Shown: piece by piece, positions 29,769 to 38,569 of the stretch
Layout of the letters: each line of letters begins with the position of its first letter
How positions within the stretch are numbered: position 1 is the stretch's first letter
Origin: Candidatus Poribacteria bacterium WGA-3G
Lineage (GTDB): Bacteria > Poribacteria > WGA-4E > WGA-3G
Assembly: GCA_000406005.1 (NCBI GenBank)
Contig: ASZN01000028.1
Span: forward strand, 1 to 64,000
Reading direction: 5' to 3'
DNA length: 64,000 bases
The notes under the pieces: model-generated
Databases searched by the model: none
What the model was told of the DNA's origin: nothing
The model's input: the letters and a program-made list of their open reading frames with translations, nothing else
Program-made: the position numbers and the translations under genes

Positions 29769-30320
29769 ATGAAGAGACAGATTAGAGAGACGACCTTGGA
29801 ACTGATTCAAGGCGATATAACCAAATCGGAAGTTGATGCTATCGTGAATGCTGCGAATAGCGAGCTCATCGGCGGTGGCGGTGTGGATGGTGCAATACGT
29901 CGCGCTGGGGGCGATGAAATTGAGCGAGCCTGTGCTGAGATCCGTAGACGCGAAGGCGGTTGTCCTACCGGTCAAGCTGTTATCACCCCGGGTGGGAATC
30001 TGCACGCGAAATATGTGATTCATACAGTTGGACCGGTGTGGAAAGGCGGCAACTCAGGTGAAGCGGAACTGCTTGCGAGTTGCTATCAGAAGAGCCTCCG
30101 CCTCGCTGTAGACAACGACATTCAGAGCATCTCCTTTCCATCTATTAGCACCGGTATCTATGGATACCCAACGGAGAAAGCTGCAGTTGTTGCACTGACT
30201 GCGGTGAAAGGATTTATGTTCCAAGACAACACTGTGCCAACAACTATCCGGTTTGTTCTATTTGATGAGGTTACCCATACGTGCTATCTGGACGCTTTAC
30301 GCACTGTTTTTGGAAAGTAA
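29769..30320 (+). CDS. Macrodomain protein (ADP-ribosyl hydrolase)
   Basis: A 183-residue macrodomain of the MacroD/YmdB type, which hydrolyses O-acetyl-ADP-ribose or removes mono-ADP-ribose from proteins. Active-site features are intact: [26 protein letters not shown] (shown to the Asp) and the [10 protein letters not shown] phosphate-binding loop. GAGGAGG precedes the ATG. A second macrodomain at 41237-41824 lacks the NAAN motif. Confidence 0.9.
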   Translation: MKRQIRETTLELIQGDITKSEVDAIVNAANSELIGGGGVDGAIRRAGGDEIERACAEIRRREGGCPTGQAVITPGGNLHAKYVIHTVGPVWKGGNSGEAELLASCYQKSLRLAVDNDIQSISFPSISTGIYGYPTEKAAVVALTAVKGFMFQDNTVPTTIRFVLFDEVTHTCYLDALRTVFGK

Positions 30321-30360
30321 GACGTGCTAAACAGTTACTTGTGCTGAAAGGCACCCGAAA

Positions 30361-31536
30361 TTGAATAATCCCAAATTTAGCCGTGTCTCGTTGATTCTAC
30401 CGATCTATGTTCCGGCGTTCTTACTGTCAACAGGGATGGGTATCGTTTCACCGACACTTTCGATTTATGTCAAATCGTTTGAGTTATCCTACACATTAAC
30501 GACGGTTGTTCTTGCTGTTGGCGTGTTAGGGAATGTCCCTGCGGGTATTTTGGTGGAGCGGCTCGGGCGTAGATCATCGATGTTGCTCGGTCTTGTGATG
30601 ATAGGGTTGTCAACCATCGGTATGGGTGTGGCAACGAACCTCTTCCAACTGATGGGCGCGCAGTTGGTCGGTGGGATCGGAAATGCGTTGTGGATGCTCG
30701 CTCGGCACGCCTATATGACAGATGTCATTCCGATAGCGAATCGTGGCAGGGCGATTGCGCTGTTTGGTGGTGTCAATCGGATGGGTACGTTCACCGGACA
30801 GTTCTGTTCTATCTTCCTTGGCGTAAACCTACGTTTGCCTTTTTTTCTCTATACCGGAATTGTGGTGCTTAACTTTGTTCTCTGTTTCTTCTTCATTCCA
30901 GAAACACGTCTTTCCCGTCAAACGAACGATAAGAAGCGACCGTATCTGAGCAATCTGCTTCAAGTCTCTCGCCAACATATACGGATCCTTGCTACCGCCG
31001 GGATAGGACAGGTATGTGTCCAGACACTACGTCGTGGGTGTCATATCATCATTCCGCTCTATGCCGATGAGGTCGTCGGATTAACAACGCAACAGGTTCG
31101 ATCGGTTGTCATGGTATCTTCAGCGGTAGATATGTCGATGTTTCCGATTGCTGGTTTTATGATGGATCGTTTCGGCAGGAGATATGCGACGGTTCCTGGG
31201 ATTTGCGTCTTTGCGACTGGGATGGCGTTGATGCCGTTCACAAGTACATTTACGTGGTTATTGCTTGCGGCGGTTCTGATGCGTCTCGGCAACGGTGTCG
31301 CTTCTGGGACGATGATGACGCTGGGTGCCGATTTAGCACCACAAGAGGGGACTGGCGAGTTCTTAGGTTTGTGGAGGCTGACAGGTGATTTCGGCGGTTC
31401 GGCGGGCCCGGTCGTTGTGGGGAACATCGCCGATGTGTTCGGATTAGGTTATTCCGGTTTCGCGTTGGGTGGTATCGGTTATCTGGCGGTCGCGATTTTC
31501 CTATGGTTGGTGCCGGAGACGTTGCAAAGAGAATGA
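30361..31536 (+). CDS. Major facilitator superfamily transporter
   Basis: A 391-residue protein with about 12 hydrophobic segments. The MFS loop 2-3 signature is GILVERLGRRSSMLLG, repeated in the second half as GFMMDRFGRRYATVPG. Probably a drug or metabolite exporter; the substrate is unknown. The start is TTG at 30361 with AAAGG about 9 nt upstream. The 40-bp gap to the macrodomain gene suggests cotranscription. Confidence 0.85.
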   Translation: MNNPKFSRVSLILPIYVPAFLLSTGMGIVSPTLSIYVKSFELSYTLTTVVLAVGVLGNVPAGILVERLGRRSSMLLGLVMIGLSTIGMGVATNLFQLMGAQLVGGIGNALWMLARHAYMTDVIPIANRGRAIALFGGVNRMGTFTGQFCSIFLGVNLRLPFFLYTGIVVLNFVLCFFFIPETRLSRQTNDKKRPYLSNLLQVSRQHIRILATAGIGQVCVQTLRRGCHIIIPLYADEVVGLTTQQVRSVVMVSSAVDMSMFPIAGFMMDRFGRRYATVPGICVFATGMALMPFTSTFTWLLLAAVLMRLGNGVASGTMMTLGADLAPQEGTGEFLGLWRLTGDFGGSAGPVVVGNIADVFGLGYSGFALGGIGYLAVAIFLWLVPETLQRE

Positions 31537-31599
31537 CAATCTTTATCTTCTATCTATAGGCAAAAAACGCCCCACACGAAAGATAGTGAACACCTTTGG

Positions 31600-32034
31600 T
31601 TAGGACTTGTTCTTTTTCACCTGTTCTAAAAGCCGTTCTGCCCGTTCTGCTCGCTGTCTCTCTTGTTCTGCGCGTTTTTCCGCCTGCTCTGCGCGTTTTT
31701 CCGCCTGCTCTGCTCGCTGTCTCTCTTGTTCTGCGAGTCGTTTGGCATCTAAATAATACATAATGCGCTCCAATCCTTTACAACAAACGATGGTAATTAT
31801 TGTTAATAAGACGGTAAAAGCAGCCAGGTGCTTTACAATAGATGCTGCTGTTTCCAGCAGCGGTATTCCTGCTTTTCTGCCTGCAAGTATTTCACCGAAT
31901 ATAACCCACGAAGTGTATCCAATGAAGACAACGACAAAGCTGTAAAATGCTGGATCCAACCACTTTTTCGGGATTCCCCCTGGAAAAGCGACATATATGT
32001 CGTCTTGTTCTGAATCGAGGTGAATTTCTTCCAC
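31600..32034 (-). CDS. Membrane protein with C-terminal heptad coiled coil
   Basis: A 144-residue protein. Two hydrophobic segments (about residues 27-50 and 70-92) are followed by a strongly charged coiled coil made of near-identical seven-residue units (AEQAEKR / AEQERQR), with a matching 21-bp DNA repeat at about 31630-31740. The frame stays open into the upstream tRNA-Leu gene, but that part is translated tRNA. The real start is GTG at 32034, 7 nt after AGGAG. No family recognised. Probably read through from the tRNA-Leu promoter. Confidence 0.68.
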   Translation of the reverse strand: MEEIHLDSEQDDIYVAFPGGIPKKWLDPAFYSFVVVFIGYTSWVIFGEILAGRKAGIPLLETAASIVKHLAAFTVLLTIITIVCCKGLERIMYYLDAKRLAEQERQRAEQAEKRAEQAEKRAEQERQRAERAERLLEQVKKNKS

Positions 32035-32060
32035 CGATTGACTCCTAATTTGAAATAAAA

Positions 32061-32145
32061 TGCCGGGAAAGGGGCTCGAACCCTTACGCGCATAATGCAC
32101 ACTAGACCCTGAACCTAGCCTGTCTACCAATTCCAGCATCCCGGC
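32061..32145 (-). tRNA. tRNA-Leu (CAG)
   Basis: An 85-nt type II tRNA. Acceptor GCCGGGA with TCCCGGC; anticodon loop TTCAGGG gives CAG (codon CUG); long variable arm. No encoded CCA. Lies 10 bp from the promoter at 32156-32184. Confidence 0.93.
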
Positions 32146-32155
32146 GAATAATTAT

Positions 32156-32184
32156 AGTATATCCGAATTCTCATCTTTTGTCAA
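32156..32184 (-). promoter_or_regulatory. Sigma-70-type promoter of tRNA-Leu (CAG)
   Basis: Minus strand TTGACA (32184-32179), a 17-bp spacer, and TATACT (32161-32156). The expected start is only a few bases from the tRNA 5' end, and the coiled-coil membrane protein gene lies downstream. Confidence 0.75.
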
Positions 32185-32318
32185 ATTAAAATAGGGCAAA
32201 CGAATGCGGAGAAATCAGATTAAACTTGAGCAGGCGTAACAAGTCTAATGCACCTAATATGTTAACCGAATTGCTGGCAGGTAATCGTATCAATCTACAT
32301 CAAAAGGAGTACAAACTG

Positions 32319-33064
32319 ATGAGACTGAAGATATTGCTCTGCGCGACGCTCGTGTTAATTCTGGTCACGGGTTATAGCGATGCTAAAATTGATCCAGACC
32401 GGATTGTTGGTATCTGGTTATTAGATGAAGGCAACGGTGATGTCGCTGAAGACGTGTCTGGAAACGAACGTGAGGGACAATCACGCAAGGTAACTGGGAG
32501 GATGGCAAGTTCGATGGTGCCCTTGAAATCAAAAAAGGCGGAACTGTCACTATTCCGCTTGGTACAGGGATTATTGAGGATAAGGTGACCTTCGTTCTGT
32601 GGTTAAACTTTACCGACATAGCCGGTCAACAGAACTATTTCTCTATATGGGATCAGAGCAACAATCGCTATGTCCCGTATAAAAACGGCGGAAATCTCAT
32701 GCGTAGTTGGACGAACACTTGGGATGTCGCCAGTGGTGTGACTGTTAAAGCAGACACGTGGTATCACGTTGCAAACGTCTATGATGGAAAAACTTGTCGA
32801 ATCTATATCGACGGTGAAGAGAAAGTGTCTCAAGATGTCGCGAAGTTCCAGCTCCAAGACCAGGATCAGACAGCATGGCTCGCGACGGATAGAGGTACCG
32901 GCTTCCTCTCCGCTGTTATTATGGACGATGTCGGGCTCTTCAACGATGGACTCACCGAAGACGAGGTTCAGGGTATTATGAATGACGGTATCTATCATAC
33001 GGCTTATGCTGTGGAACCGTTGGACAAACTCTCTGTTTTGTGGGGAAAATTGAAGATGGAGTAA
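32319..33064 (+). pseudogene. Frameshifted LamG-domain secreted protein
   Basis: ATG 32319 follows AAGGAG and opens a signal peptide (MRLKILLCATLVLILVTGYSDA) and IVGIWLLDEGNGDVAEDVSGNEREG. The frame then shifts near 32474-32476. In the third frame the sequence continues TITQGNWEDGKFDGALEIKKG, joining the frame that ends at 33064 with FVLWLNF, ADTWYHVANVYDG and RIYIDGEEK, a concanavalin/LamG jelly-roll fold. A single lost base explains everything, so it is either a recent mutation or an assembly error. The intact protein would be about 248 residues, exported, and sugar-binding. Confidence 0.8.
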
Positions 33065-33070
33065 CACGTT

Positions 33071-33099
33071 TGCGGTCCCTCTGTTTTTTCGGGACCGCA
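33071..33099. terminator. Hairpin after the LamG gene
   Basis: A 9-bp perfect stem, TGCGGTCCC (33071-33079) and GGGACCGCA (33091-33099), with an 11-nt loop that contains the T-run. It lies just after the LamG stop and before the next gene's ribosome-binding site. A canonical T-tract downstream of the stem is missing. Confidence 0.45.
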
Positions 33100-33119
33100 T
33101 TCATAAACGGAGTGATTTG

Positions 33120-33605
33120 ATGCGATACTTTGCCTACGGGTCCAATATGAACATTTCTCAGACGCAACAACGGTGCCCCGGTATCACGGGTATTGGGCAG
33201 TACCAACTCGATGGCTTCCGTCTGGTTTTTAACTACCACGCCGATATTATCCCTGCGGTGGGATGTACGGTTCACGGTGGCCTCTGGCAAATTACACCAA
33301 ACCACGAATCCTCTCTTGATAGATACGAAGGCTATCCATCCTACTACGATAAACATTATCGAGACGATGTTATGTTCTATAGGATGAAAGAAGCGTCTGA
33401 CAATTCGGAACCGCCGTCAAGATGGTATCTCGAAGTCATTATTCAGGGATACAAGGATTTCGGTTTAACACAAGATGATTTTGAAGAGAGCCTCGGTGTT
33501 CAACAACTCGGGTTAACGGAAACAGCCGTTGAACAGATTCTCGGCGTGTCAGCGGCTGACTTAGAACGCTTATTCTCTCGTGTGGCAACCAGTCCTACCT
33601 ATTAA
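33120..33605 (+). CDS. Gamma-glutamylcyclotransferase-like (AIG2/GGCT) protein
   Basis: A 161-residue protein with the GGCT fold: MRYFAYGSNMN (substrate-binding YGSN), GLWQITPNHESSLDRYEGYPSYY with the catalytic-type Glu in DRYEGYP. Such enzymes cyclise gamma-glutamyl amines to 5-oxoproline, but many family members have unknown substrates. The start was placed at ATG 33120, 7 nt after GGAG; a TTG one codon earlier is possible. The C-terminal 40 residues are less typical. Confidence 0.82.
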   Translation: MRYFAYGSNMNISQTQQRCPGITGIGQYQLDGFRLVFNYHADIIPAVGCTVHGGLWQITPNHESSLDRYEGYPSYYDKHYRDDVMFYRMKEASDNSEPPSRWYLEVIIQGYKDFGLTQDDFEESLGVQQLGLTETAVEQILGVSAADLERLFSRVATSPTY

Positions 33606-33613
33606 TCCACCGA

Positions 33614-35344
33614 TTAGATCGCCCGTTTCACATACACATAATACGCCCCGACTGCCAATTCACCGGTTTCATCGGTTAATTCCGTGTGAAGACGGGTTTG
33701 ACCAGCAGTGAGGTTGAACGTAAATGTCACGCCTTTTGCATCGGGTGCGATTGCTTGTGTTGCTGCCTGATCGCCGACGCGAATTTGTGCTGTCGTGAGT
33801 GCCAACGCCTTTCCACCGTTGTAGAGATCGATATGTTCCCCCGGAATCCCGTCCGTTATTGCCCTATCTTCGGCGTAGGGCCACCGGCGCAACTCAAAGC
33901 TGTACGCGCCATCTTCAGGTATCTCAATAGCCCAATAGCCGTTGCACTCCATACCGCGACGGATACTTCCCTGATTCCATGCCTGTGCTTTACCGTGCCA
34001 ATCGTGTGTTGTGATACAGGTAACGGGTTCATTTTGCGTTCCGACGACAATCGGACAGTCCTCATCAAAACGCCTTGAGACCAATTTCCACCACGCTTCG
34101 TAATGCTCTCGGAGTTCTGCGACGACCTCTGGGTGTTCGTTGGCGATGTCGTGTTCTTGTCCGGGATCTGCCTGAATATCGTAGAGTTCTTTTCCGTTAA
34201 TAAGTCGCCACCGTTGGGACATTGTCGCGCTATCTTTCCACTTAATTGGGTTTTCGACGCGTTGTGAATCGGTCACGATAACCCGTTCTTCCCATGTTTC
34301 TGTCTCGTTTTTCAACAGTGGTGTGAGGCTTGTGCCGTGGAAAGTCGTACTTTCGGCGATTTCGAGGTCACAGAGGTCTATCAGTGTCGGGAGTAAATCG
34401 ATATTTGCGGTTAGTTCATGAACTTCCTGCTTTTCTGAAAAGCCGCCACCGGGCCAATGCATAAAAAGTGGCACGCGATGCCCACCTTCATAAGGTGATC
34501 CTTTTTTCCCGCGCATACCGGCGTTATATCCCGACTTGACGAATTGTCCTTCACCGAGATCACATCCCGCTGCAGAGCCGTTATCGGTCATGAAAATAAG
34601 GATGGTGTTTTCCTCGATTCCGAGTACGCGTAGGTGGTGCCGTAAGCGCGCCATATTGTCATCGATATTGGTAATCATACCGTAGAAATTCGCGCGATCC
34701 CCCGGTACCTCTTTCCTACGATAGACTTCGCTGTAAGCGTCGGGAACACGGAACGGGCCGTGTGGTGCATTTGTAGAAAGGTAGCAGAAGAACGGACGGT
34801 GCTGGTCGCCTTCAACGTGTCTATCTATGAATGCCATCGCCTCTTGGAACCAGACATCGGTGCAGTAACCGTCGAAGGGTTGCTCGGAACCGTTTCGGAA
34901 ATAGGTGTCATCGAAATAGTCGTTGCCCCAATAGTCCGGGGTTTGGCTGATCCCACCGCCGCCGTGGTAGAGTGCTTCGTCGAAACCTCTATCGTGTGGA
35001 CGGAACGGATAGTTGTCGCCGAGGTGCCATTTACCGAACATACCGGTCTTATAGCCGTTGCGTCGGAAGATATCTGCCATGGTAATCTCATCGCTGCGGA
35101 GGAGCGAACGTCCACCGATGGTGTGCCACACGCCTGTGGAGTTGCAGTAGTGTCCCGTCATAATTCCGGCGCGTGTCGGCGAGCAGGTGGGTCCGACGTG
35201 CAGGTTCTGTAGTTGCACGCTCTGTTCGGCGAGGGCGTCGAGATTCGGTGTATTGATAACGGGATTTCCGGTGCATCCCAAGTCGCCGTAGCCTTGGTCG
35301 TCCGTGATGACGAAAACGAGGTTAGGTGTAGTCTGCTGTGGCAC
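33614..35344 (-). CDS. Sulfatase (arylsulfatase family)
   Basis: A 576-residue sulfatase. The N-terminal NLVFVITDDQGYGDLGC supplies two metal-binding Asp residues. CSPTRAG is the C-x-P-x-R motif whose Cys becomes formylglycine. GKWHLGDN and DNGSAAGCDLG complete the active site. A C-terminal beta-rich domain (about residues 430-576) is typical of Poribacteria/Planctomycetes enzymes acting on sulfated polysaccharides. The start is GTG 35344 with AGGAGA upstream; the frame runs further 5' but homology begins here. No sulfatase-maturing enzyme is in the window. Confidence 0.9.
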   Translation of the reverse strand: MPQQTTPNLVFVITDDQGYGDLGCTGNPVINTPNLDALAEQSVQLQNLHVGPTCSPTRAGIMTGHYCNSTGVWHTIGGRSLLRSDEITMADIFRRNGYKTGMFGKWHLGDNYPFRPHDRGFDEALYHGGGGISQTPDYWGNDYFDDTYFRNGSEQPFDGYCTDVWFQEAMAFIDRHVEGDQHRPFFCYLSTNAPHGPFRVPDAYSEVYRRKEVPGDRANFYGMITNIDDNMARLRHHLRVLGIEENTILIFMTDNGSAAGCDLGEGQFVKSGYNAGMRGKKGSPYEGGHRVPLFMHWPGGGFSEKQEVHELTANIDLLPTLIDLCDLEIAESTTFHGTSLTPLLKNETETWEERVIVTDSQRVENPIKWKDSATMSQRWRLINGKELYDIQADPGQEHDIANEHPEVVAELREHYEAWWKLVSRRFDEDCPIVVGTQNEPVTCITTHDWHGKAQAWNQGSIRRGMECNGYWAIEIPEDGAYSFELRRWPYAEDRAITDGIPGEHIDLYNGGKALALTTAQIRVGDQAATQAIAPDAKGVTFTFNLTAGQTRLHTELTDETGELAVGAYYVYVKRAI

Positions 35345-35423
35345 GATAATATCTCCTTGTAAATCCGCTATTTGCGGTGTACTCGCCCAAATGCGACGTG
35401 CATTCAGACAGCCAATGTAAGAG

Positions 35424-35450
35424 GCGCAATGAATTGCGCAACTACGAACC
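35424..35450. repeat. Half copy of MITE-like element
   Basis: GCGCAATgaATTGCGC hairpin (35424-35439) followed by ACTACGAACC, matching one arm of the elements at 9854 and 38223. The other arm and the terminal repeats are missing. Confidence 0.45.
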
Positions 35451-35462
35451 AAGAGGCGGTTA

Positions 35463-36827
35463 TTATAAAACGCCTTGTGCTTTTAGTCGTGAAATCAGCT
35501 CGGCTTGTGTGGCTTGTCCCTTTGTAGAATTGCAAGCACCGCAGAGGAGTTGTAGGTTATCCTCGTGGTCGGTGCCGCCTTGCAATTTTGGCACAATGTG
35601 GTCAACCGTCATGTTCCGAAACGGAAATTGTGTCCTGCACCCGTTGCATAAGCCTTCCTGTTTACCGTATAGCGTATGTTTATGGGTGCGATAATTGGGT
35701 AGCTTCTCACTCCGTTTGGGGATGTCCGTGCGGTGGATAACGTCTCCGAAAATTCCGACCTCGGCCTCTAATCGCACGCGTACAAGGTTAACTGCTCTGG
35801 GAGATACATCAATACCGATCCACTGTCGTTGTAGCCGTTCTGCTGCGACACAGGTCGTGGCACATCCACAGAACGGGTCTAATACCATCTCGTCTTTATT
35901 GCTGCTGGCTTTGATGATGCGCTCTAATAAAGCGACAGGTTTTTGCGTAGGGTAGCCGGTGGATTCTTTTGCTTGAGAATTGAGTGCACCGATGTCTGTC
36001 CAATTATCCAACGCGGGCCGTCCCATGGATTCATCCGCATAACGTTTATAACTCGGAATCCTAACGCGAGACCCCGGTGTGATACTCTGATGCACAATAC
36101 GCCCTTCGGCTAACCATTGATGTGCTTGTTCTTCTGTCATTCTCCAATTTCTTGTAATACCCAGAAATTCGTAGCGATGCCCGCCAGTATTTGGGGCGTT
36201 CAAGTTATCAGCTCGGAAACGTCGCCCGTCTTCATCTGTATAAGTATAATGCGATTTCAGGTACTCTTCACTTAAGGGTTCATATTGAACATTGAATTTA
36301 GATTTGGGCATTCCGTAGAACAAAACAGTGTCGTGCCCTCTACCAAAACGGGTTTTGACGTTGTTTTTAACACCGGTAGCCGAATTCCACACAATCTCAT
36401 TTTTAAAGTGGTTCTTTCCAAACACACTATCCAGAAGCGTTTTCAGGTAATGGCTTGCAGTCGGGTCGCAGTGTAAATATATGCTCCCAGTTTTTTTGAG
36501 GACGCGCTTCATCTCTAACAACCGCACTGCCATCATAATGAGGTAAGACTTCATGCCTTTGCCGTGTGTGAGTTCGGCTGCGTGTATTGCCTGATACAAG
36601 GCAGGTTCGCGGTCAGCAATTTCGCCGTGCCATGCGTTGTCTACATCAGACAGCGTCCATGTATCTTTGAAGGCTGCGCCTGCTGCTTCACTCCCGATGG
36701 GTGCAGCGTAGTTCCGATTGGAATTGAATGGCGGATCGAGATAGATCAGATCGACGGATTCGGTGTCTATGCCTCGCAGGACCGGTAGATTGTCGTTTGA
36801 GAAGATGGTTCGGTTTTGGACATTCAT
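35463..36827 (-). CDS. DNA methyltransferase-HNH endonuclease fusion
   Basis: A 454-residue protein. The N-terminal two thirds is a beta-class (N4-cytosine/N6-adenine) DNA methyltransferase: motif IV DPPF at 31-34, TQKPVALLERII near 294-305, motif I as DPFCGCATT at 317-325. The last 70 residues form an HNH nuclease with Cys394, Cys397, Asp409-His410, Asn424, Cys429 and Cys432. Such fusions could combine modification and cutting, or the HNH part could be structural. Motif I has Cys where many relatives have Gly/Ser-x-Gly. No separate restriction enzyme gene adjoins. Confidence 0.87.
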   Translation of the reverse strand: MNVQNRTIFSNDNLPVLRGIDTESVDLIYLDPPFNSNRNYAAPIGSEAAGAAFKDTWTLSDVDNAWHGEIADREPALYQAIHAAELTHGKGMKSYLIMMAVRLLEMKRVLKKTGSIYLHCDPTASHYLKTLLDSVFGKNHFKNEIVWNSATGVKNNVKTRFGRGHDTVLFYGMPKSKFNVQYEPLSEEYLKSHYTYTDEDGRRFRADNLNAPNTGGHRYEFLGITRNWRMTEEQAHQWLAEGRIVHQSITPGSRVRIPSYKRYADESMGRPALDNWTDIGALNSQAKESTGYPTQKPVALLERIIKASSNKDEMVLDPFCGCATTCVAAERLQRQWIGIDVSPRAVNLVRVRLEAEVGIFGDVIHRTDIPKRSEKLPNYRTHKHTLYGKQEGLCNGCRTQFPFRNMTVDHIVPKLQGGTDHEDNLQLLCGACNSTKGQATQAELISRLKAQGVL

Positions 36828-36930
36828 CGGTTGTATTGTTATTCTGTGTCGGGCGTTGATTTAACGATAGTAATAAAGCACTGGACGGGGTTAAAAACCC
36901 CGCCTGCAGTGGGTTTGCGTAAGTTCTATT

Positions 36931-38118
36931 CTATGCCAGTGCCTTTTTAATCCGATCCAATCCGCGGTTAATCTCTGTCAATGAAGTTGCGAAGGAGAGA
37001 CGGAGGTGGTTATCCGCTCCGAATCCGTTGCCCGGCACAACGCCGACACCTGCTGAACTGAGCAGATAGTCGGTGATATCCATCGAACCTTCGATCTTTT
37101 GCCCGTTAATCGTCCTGCCGTAGTGTTCAGAAAAATCGGGGAAGATGTAGAACGCGCCTTGCGGCTTGACATAACTGACCCCTTTGATCTCGTCGAAACG
37201 TTGACAGATCACATCTCGGCGTTCTTCAAACGCTTTTCGCATCTCTTCGACAGCGTCCTGCGGTTCGTTCAATGCGACGACAGCGGCTTTCTGTGCGATG
37301 GATGTCGGATTTGAAGTGCTGTGTGATTGGATACGCGACATCGCTGAGACGACATCTTCGGGACCGGCGGTATATCCGATCCGCCATCCTGTCATCGAGT
37401 AGGCTTTTGAGACACCGTTAACAACGAAGGTAATCGCTTTCGTCTCTTCGTTAAAAGCGGCGGGACTCTGGTGTGTTGCGCCGTCGTAGAGGAGTGCCTC
37501 ATAAATTTCGTCGGAGATGAGGTAGACCTGATGCTTAACGGCGAGGTCGGCGATCGCTTTGAGCGTGTCTACATCGTAAGTGGTACCAGTCGGGTTGCTC
37601 GGACTGTTAACGAGGATCGCTTTCGTTTTTGGGGTGATCGCTGCTTCGATCTGATCGGGTGTCATGCAGAAGTTCTGTGCTGGGGTCGTCTCGATGACGC
37701 TCGGCACTGCGCCTGCAAGTTTAATCTGTTCTGGGTAGCTGACCCAATAGGGTGCGGCGAGGATGACTTCGTCGCCCGGATCGCAGATCGCTTGGAAGAT
37801 GTTATAGATGGTGTGCTTGGCACCGCATGAGATGATAACTTCGGACGTTTGATAAGCCAATCCGTTATCGCGTTTGAATTTCTCTACGACCGCCTCTCGG
37901 AGTTCGGGGGTGCCGGGGACGGGTGTGTACTTTGTGAACCCATCGTTGAGTGCGGCGATTGCGGCATTTTTGATATAGTCGGGTGTGTCGAAATCGGGTT
38001 CGCCTGCCCCGAATTTGACGACATCTACGCCATCAGCGATCAACGCGTTAATTTTCGCGGTGATCGCTAAAGTGGACGATGGTGTAACGTTTTGACTCCG
38101 TTGTGATAATGAGATCAT
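36931..38118 (-). CDS. Aspartate aminotransferase (class I, PLP-dependent)
   Basis: A 395-residue class I aminotransferase resembling the thermophilic-type AspB/AspC. PLP Lys in VNGVSKAYSMTGWRIGY; LVNSPSNPTGTTYD and SDEIYEALLYDG supply cofactor-binding Asn and Asp/Tyr; the carboxylate-binding Arg is in HLRLSFAT. GGAGAAC precedes the ATG. The first 28-45 codons plus leader occur twice more upstream (39126-39227 and 39598-39732) as detached fragments, so this gene's 5' end is a recombination or insertion target. Confidence 0.9.
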   Translation of the reverse strand: MISLSQRSQNVTPSSTLAITAKINALIADGVDVVKFGAGEPDFDTPDYIKNAAIAALNDGFTKYTPVPGTPELREAVVEKFKRDNGLAYQTSEVIISCGAKHTIYNIFQAICDPGDEVILAAPYWVSYPEQIKLAGAVPSVIETTPAQNFCMTPDQIEAAITPKTKAILVNSPSNPTGTTYDVDTLKAIADLAVKHQVYLISDEIYEALLYDGATHQSPAAFNEETKAITFVVNGVSKAYSMTGWRIGYTAGPEDVVSAMSRIQSHSTSNPTSIAQKAAVVALNEPQDAVEEMRKAFEERRDVICQRFDEIKGVSYVKPQGAFYIFPDFSEHYGRTINGQKIEGSMDITDYLLSSAGVGVVPGNGFGADNHLRLSFATSLTEINRGLDRIKKALA

Positions 38119-38191
38119 TTGTTCTCCTTATTTTCAGGTATAGCCGAAATTGAGCGAGTTTAAGTCTTATGTCTATCTTCCAAAAAAAATC

Positions 38192-38382
38192 TTATTGCCC
38201 CTGTTTCAAGTAGTGCCGTGCGCTAGTAGTCTGTCAACATTGAAATGAAAGGTAAACCCGGTTCGTAGTAGTGCGATTCATCGCACGTCGGAACGGGCAA
38301 TGAATGGTTTCCCTACTACGAACCATCCATCCGTTTAGATGTGACAGACTACTAGATTTAGCAAGACGCATCAGATGTTCAA
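38192..38382 (-). pseudogene. 3' remnant of antitoxin-like gene, interrupted by an element
   Basis: 38356-38382 and 38192-38222 together match the last 18 or so codons and the stop of the gene at 39300-39545 (encoding LEHLMRLAK...). The two pieces are separated by the 133-bp palindromic element 38223-38355. The remnant keeps the same spacing to the aminotransferase start as the intact gene keeps to the aminotransferase fragment at 39126-39227. Confidence 0.7.
38223..38355. repeat. MITE-like palindromic element, copy 2
   Basis: 133 bp with terminal inverted repeats CTAGTAGTCTGTCA (38223-38236) and TGACAGACTACTAG (38342-38355). The core is GTTCGTAGTAGTGCGATTC...CCCTACTACGAACC with two inner hairpins, in opposite orientation to the copy at 9854-9984. 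It is inserted in a gene remnant whose uninterrupted version is at about 39300-39362, so an empty-site comparison is available within the window. Confidence 0.75.
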
Positions 38383-38386
38383 AAGG

Positions 38387-38569
38387 TTAAGCTGGACGTT
38401 TCTCTGCCTTTTCCTTCCGATGGTCCGAGTAATCAACGTATTTCACGCCCTGCTTCATACGTTTATTTTGCTGTTTCATTAGAAATTCCATATATGTTTC
38501 TAAGTCACCAAACAGGGCAACGAGACGCGCTTTGGCTTCTTGGATGTCTTTTACGGGATTATCACACAT
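38387..38569 (-). CDS. Small antitoxin-like partner of the PIN toxin
   Basis: A 60-residue charged helical protein, downstream of and overlapping the PIN gene by 19 nt, so almost certainly translationally coupled. It resembles the 65-residue orphan at 4473-4670 (EAKxR...KQGVKxxxxSDHRK). Its role as antitoxin is inferred from pairing; the order toxin-first is unusual for classic VapBC. Confidence 0.62.
   Translation of the reverse strand: MCDNPVKDIQEAKARLVALFGDLETYMEFLMKQQNKRMKQGVKYVDYSDHRKEKAEKRPA

Noticed and set aside
32035..32139. N-terminal extension of the coiled-coil protein (MLELVDRLGSGSSVHYARKG)
   Set aside because: It is translated tRNA-Leu sequence; the AGGAG-preceded GTG at 32034 is the likely start.
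33614..35212. Plus-strand frames opposite the sulfatase gene
   Set aside because: Shadows of the sulfatase coding sequence.
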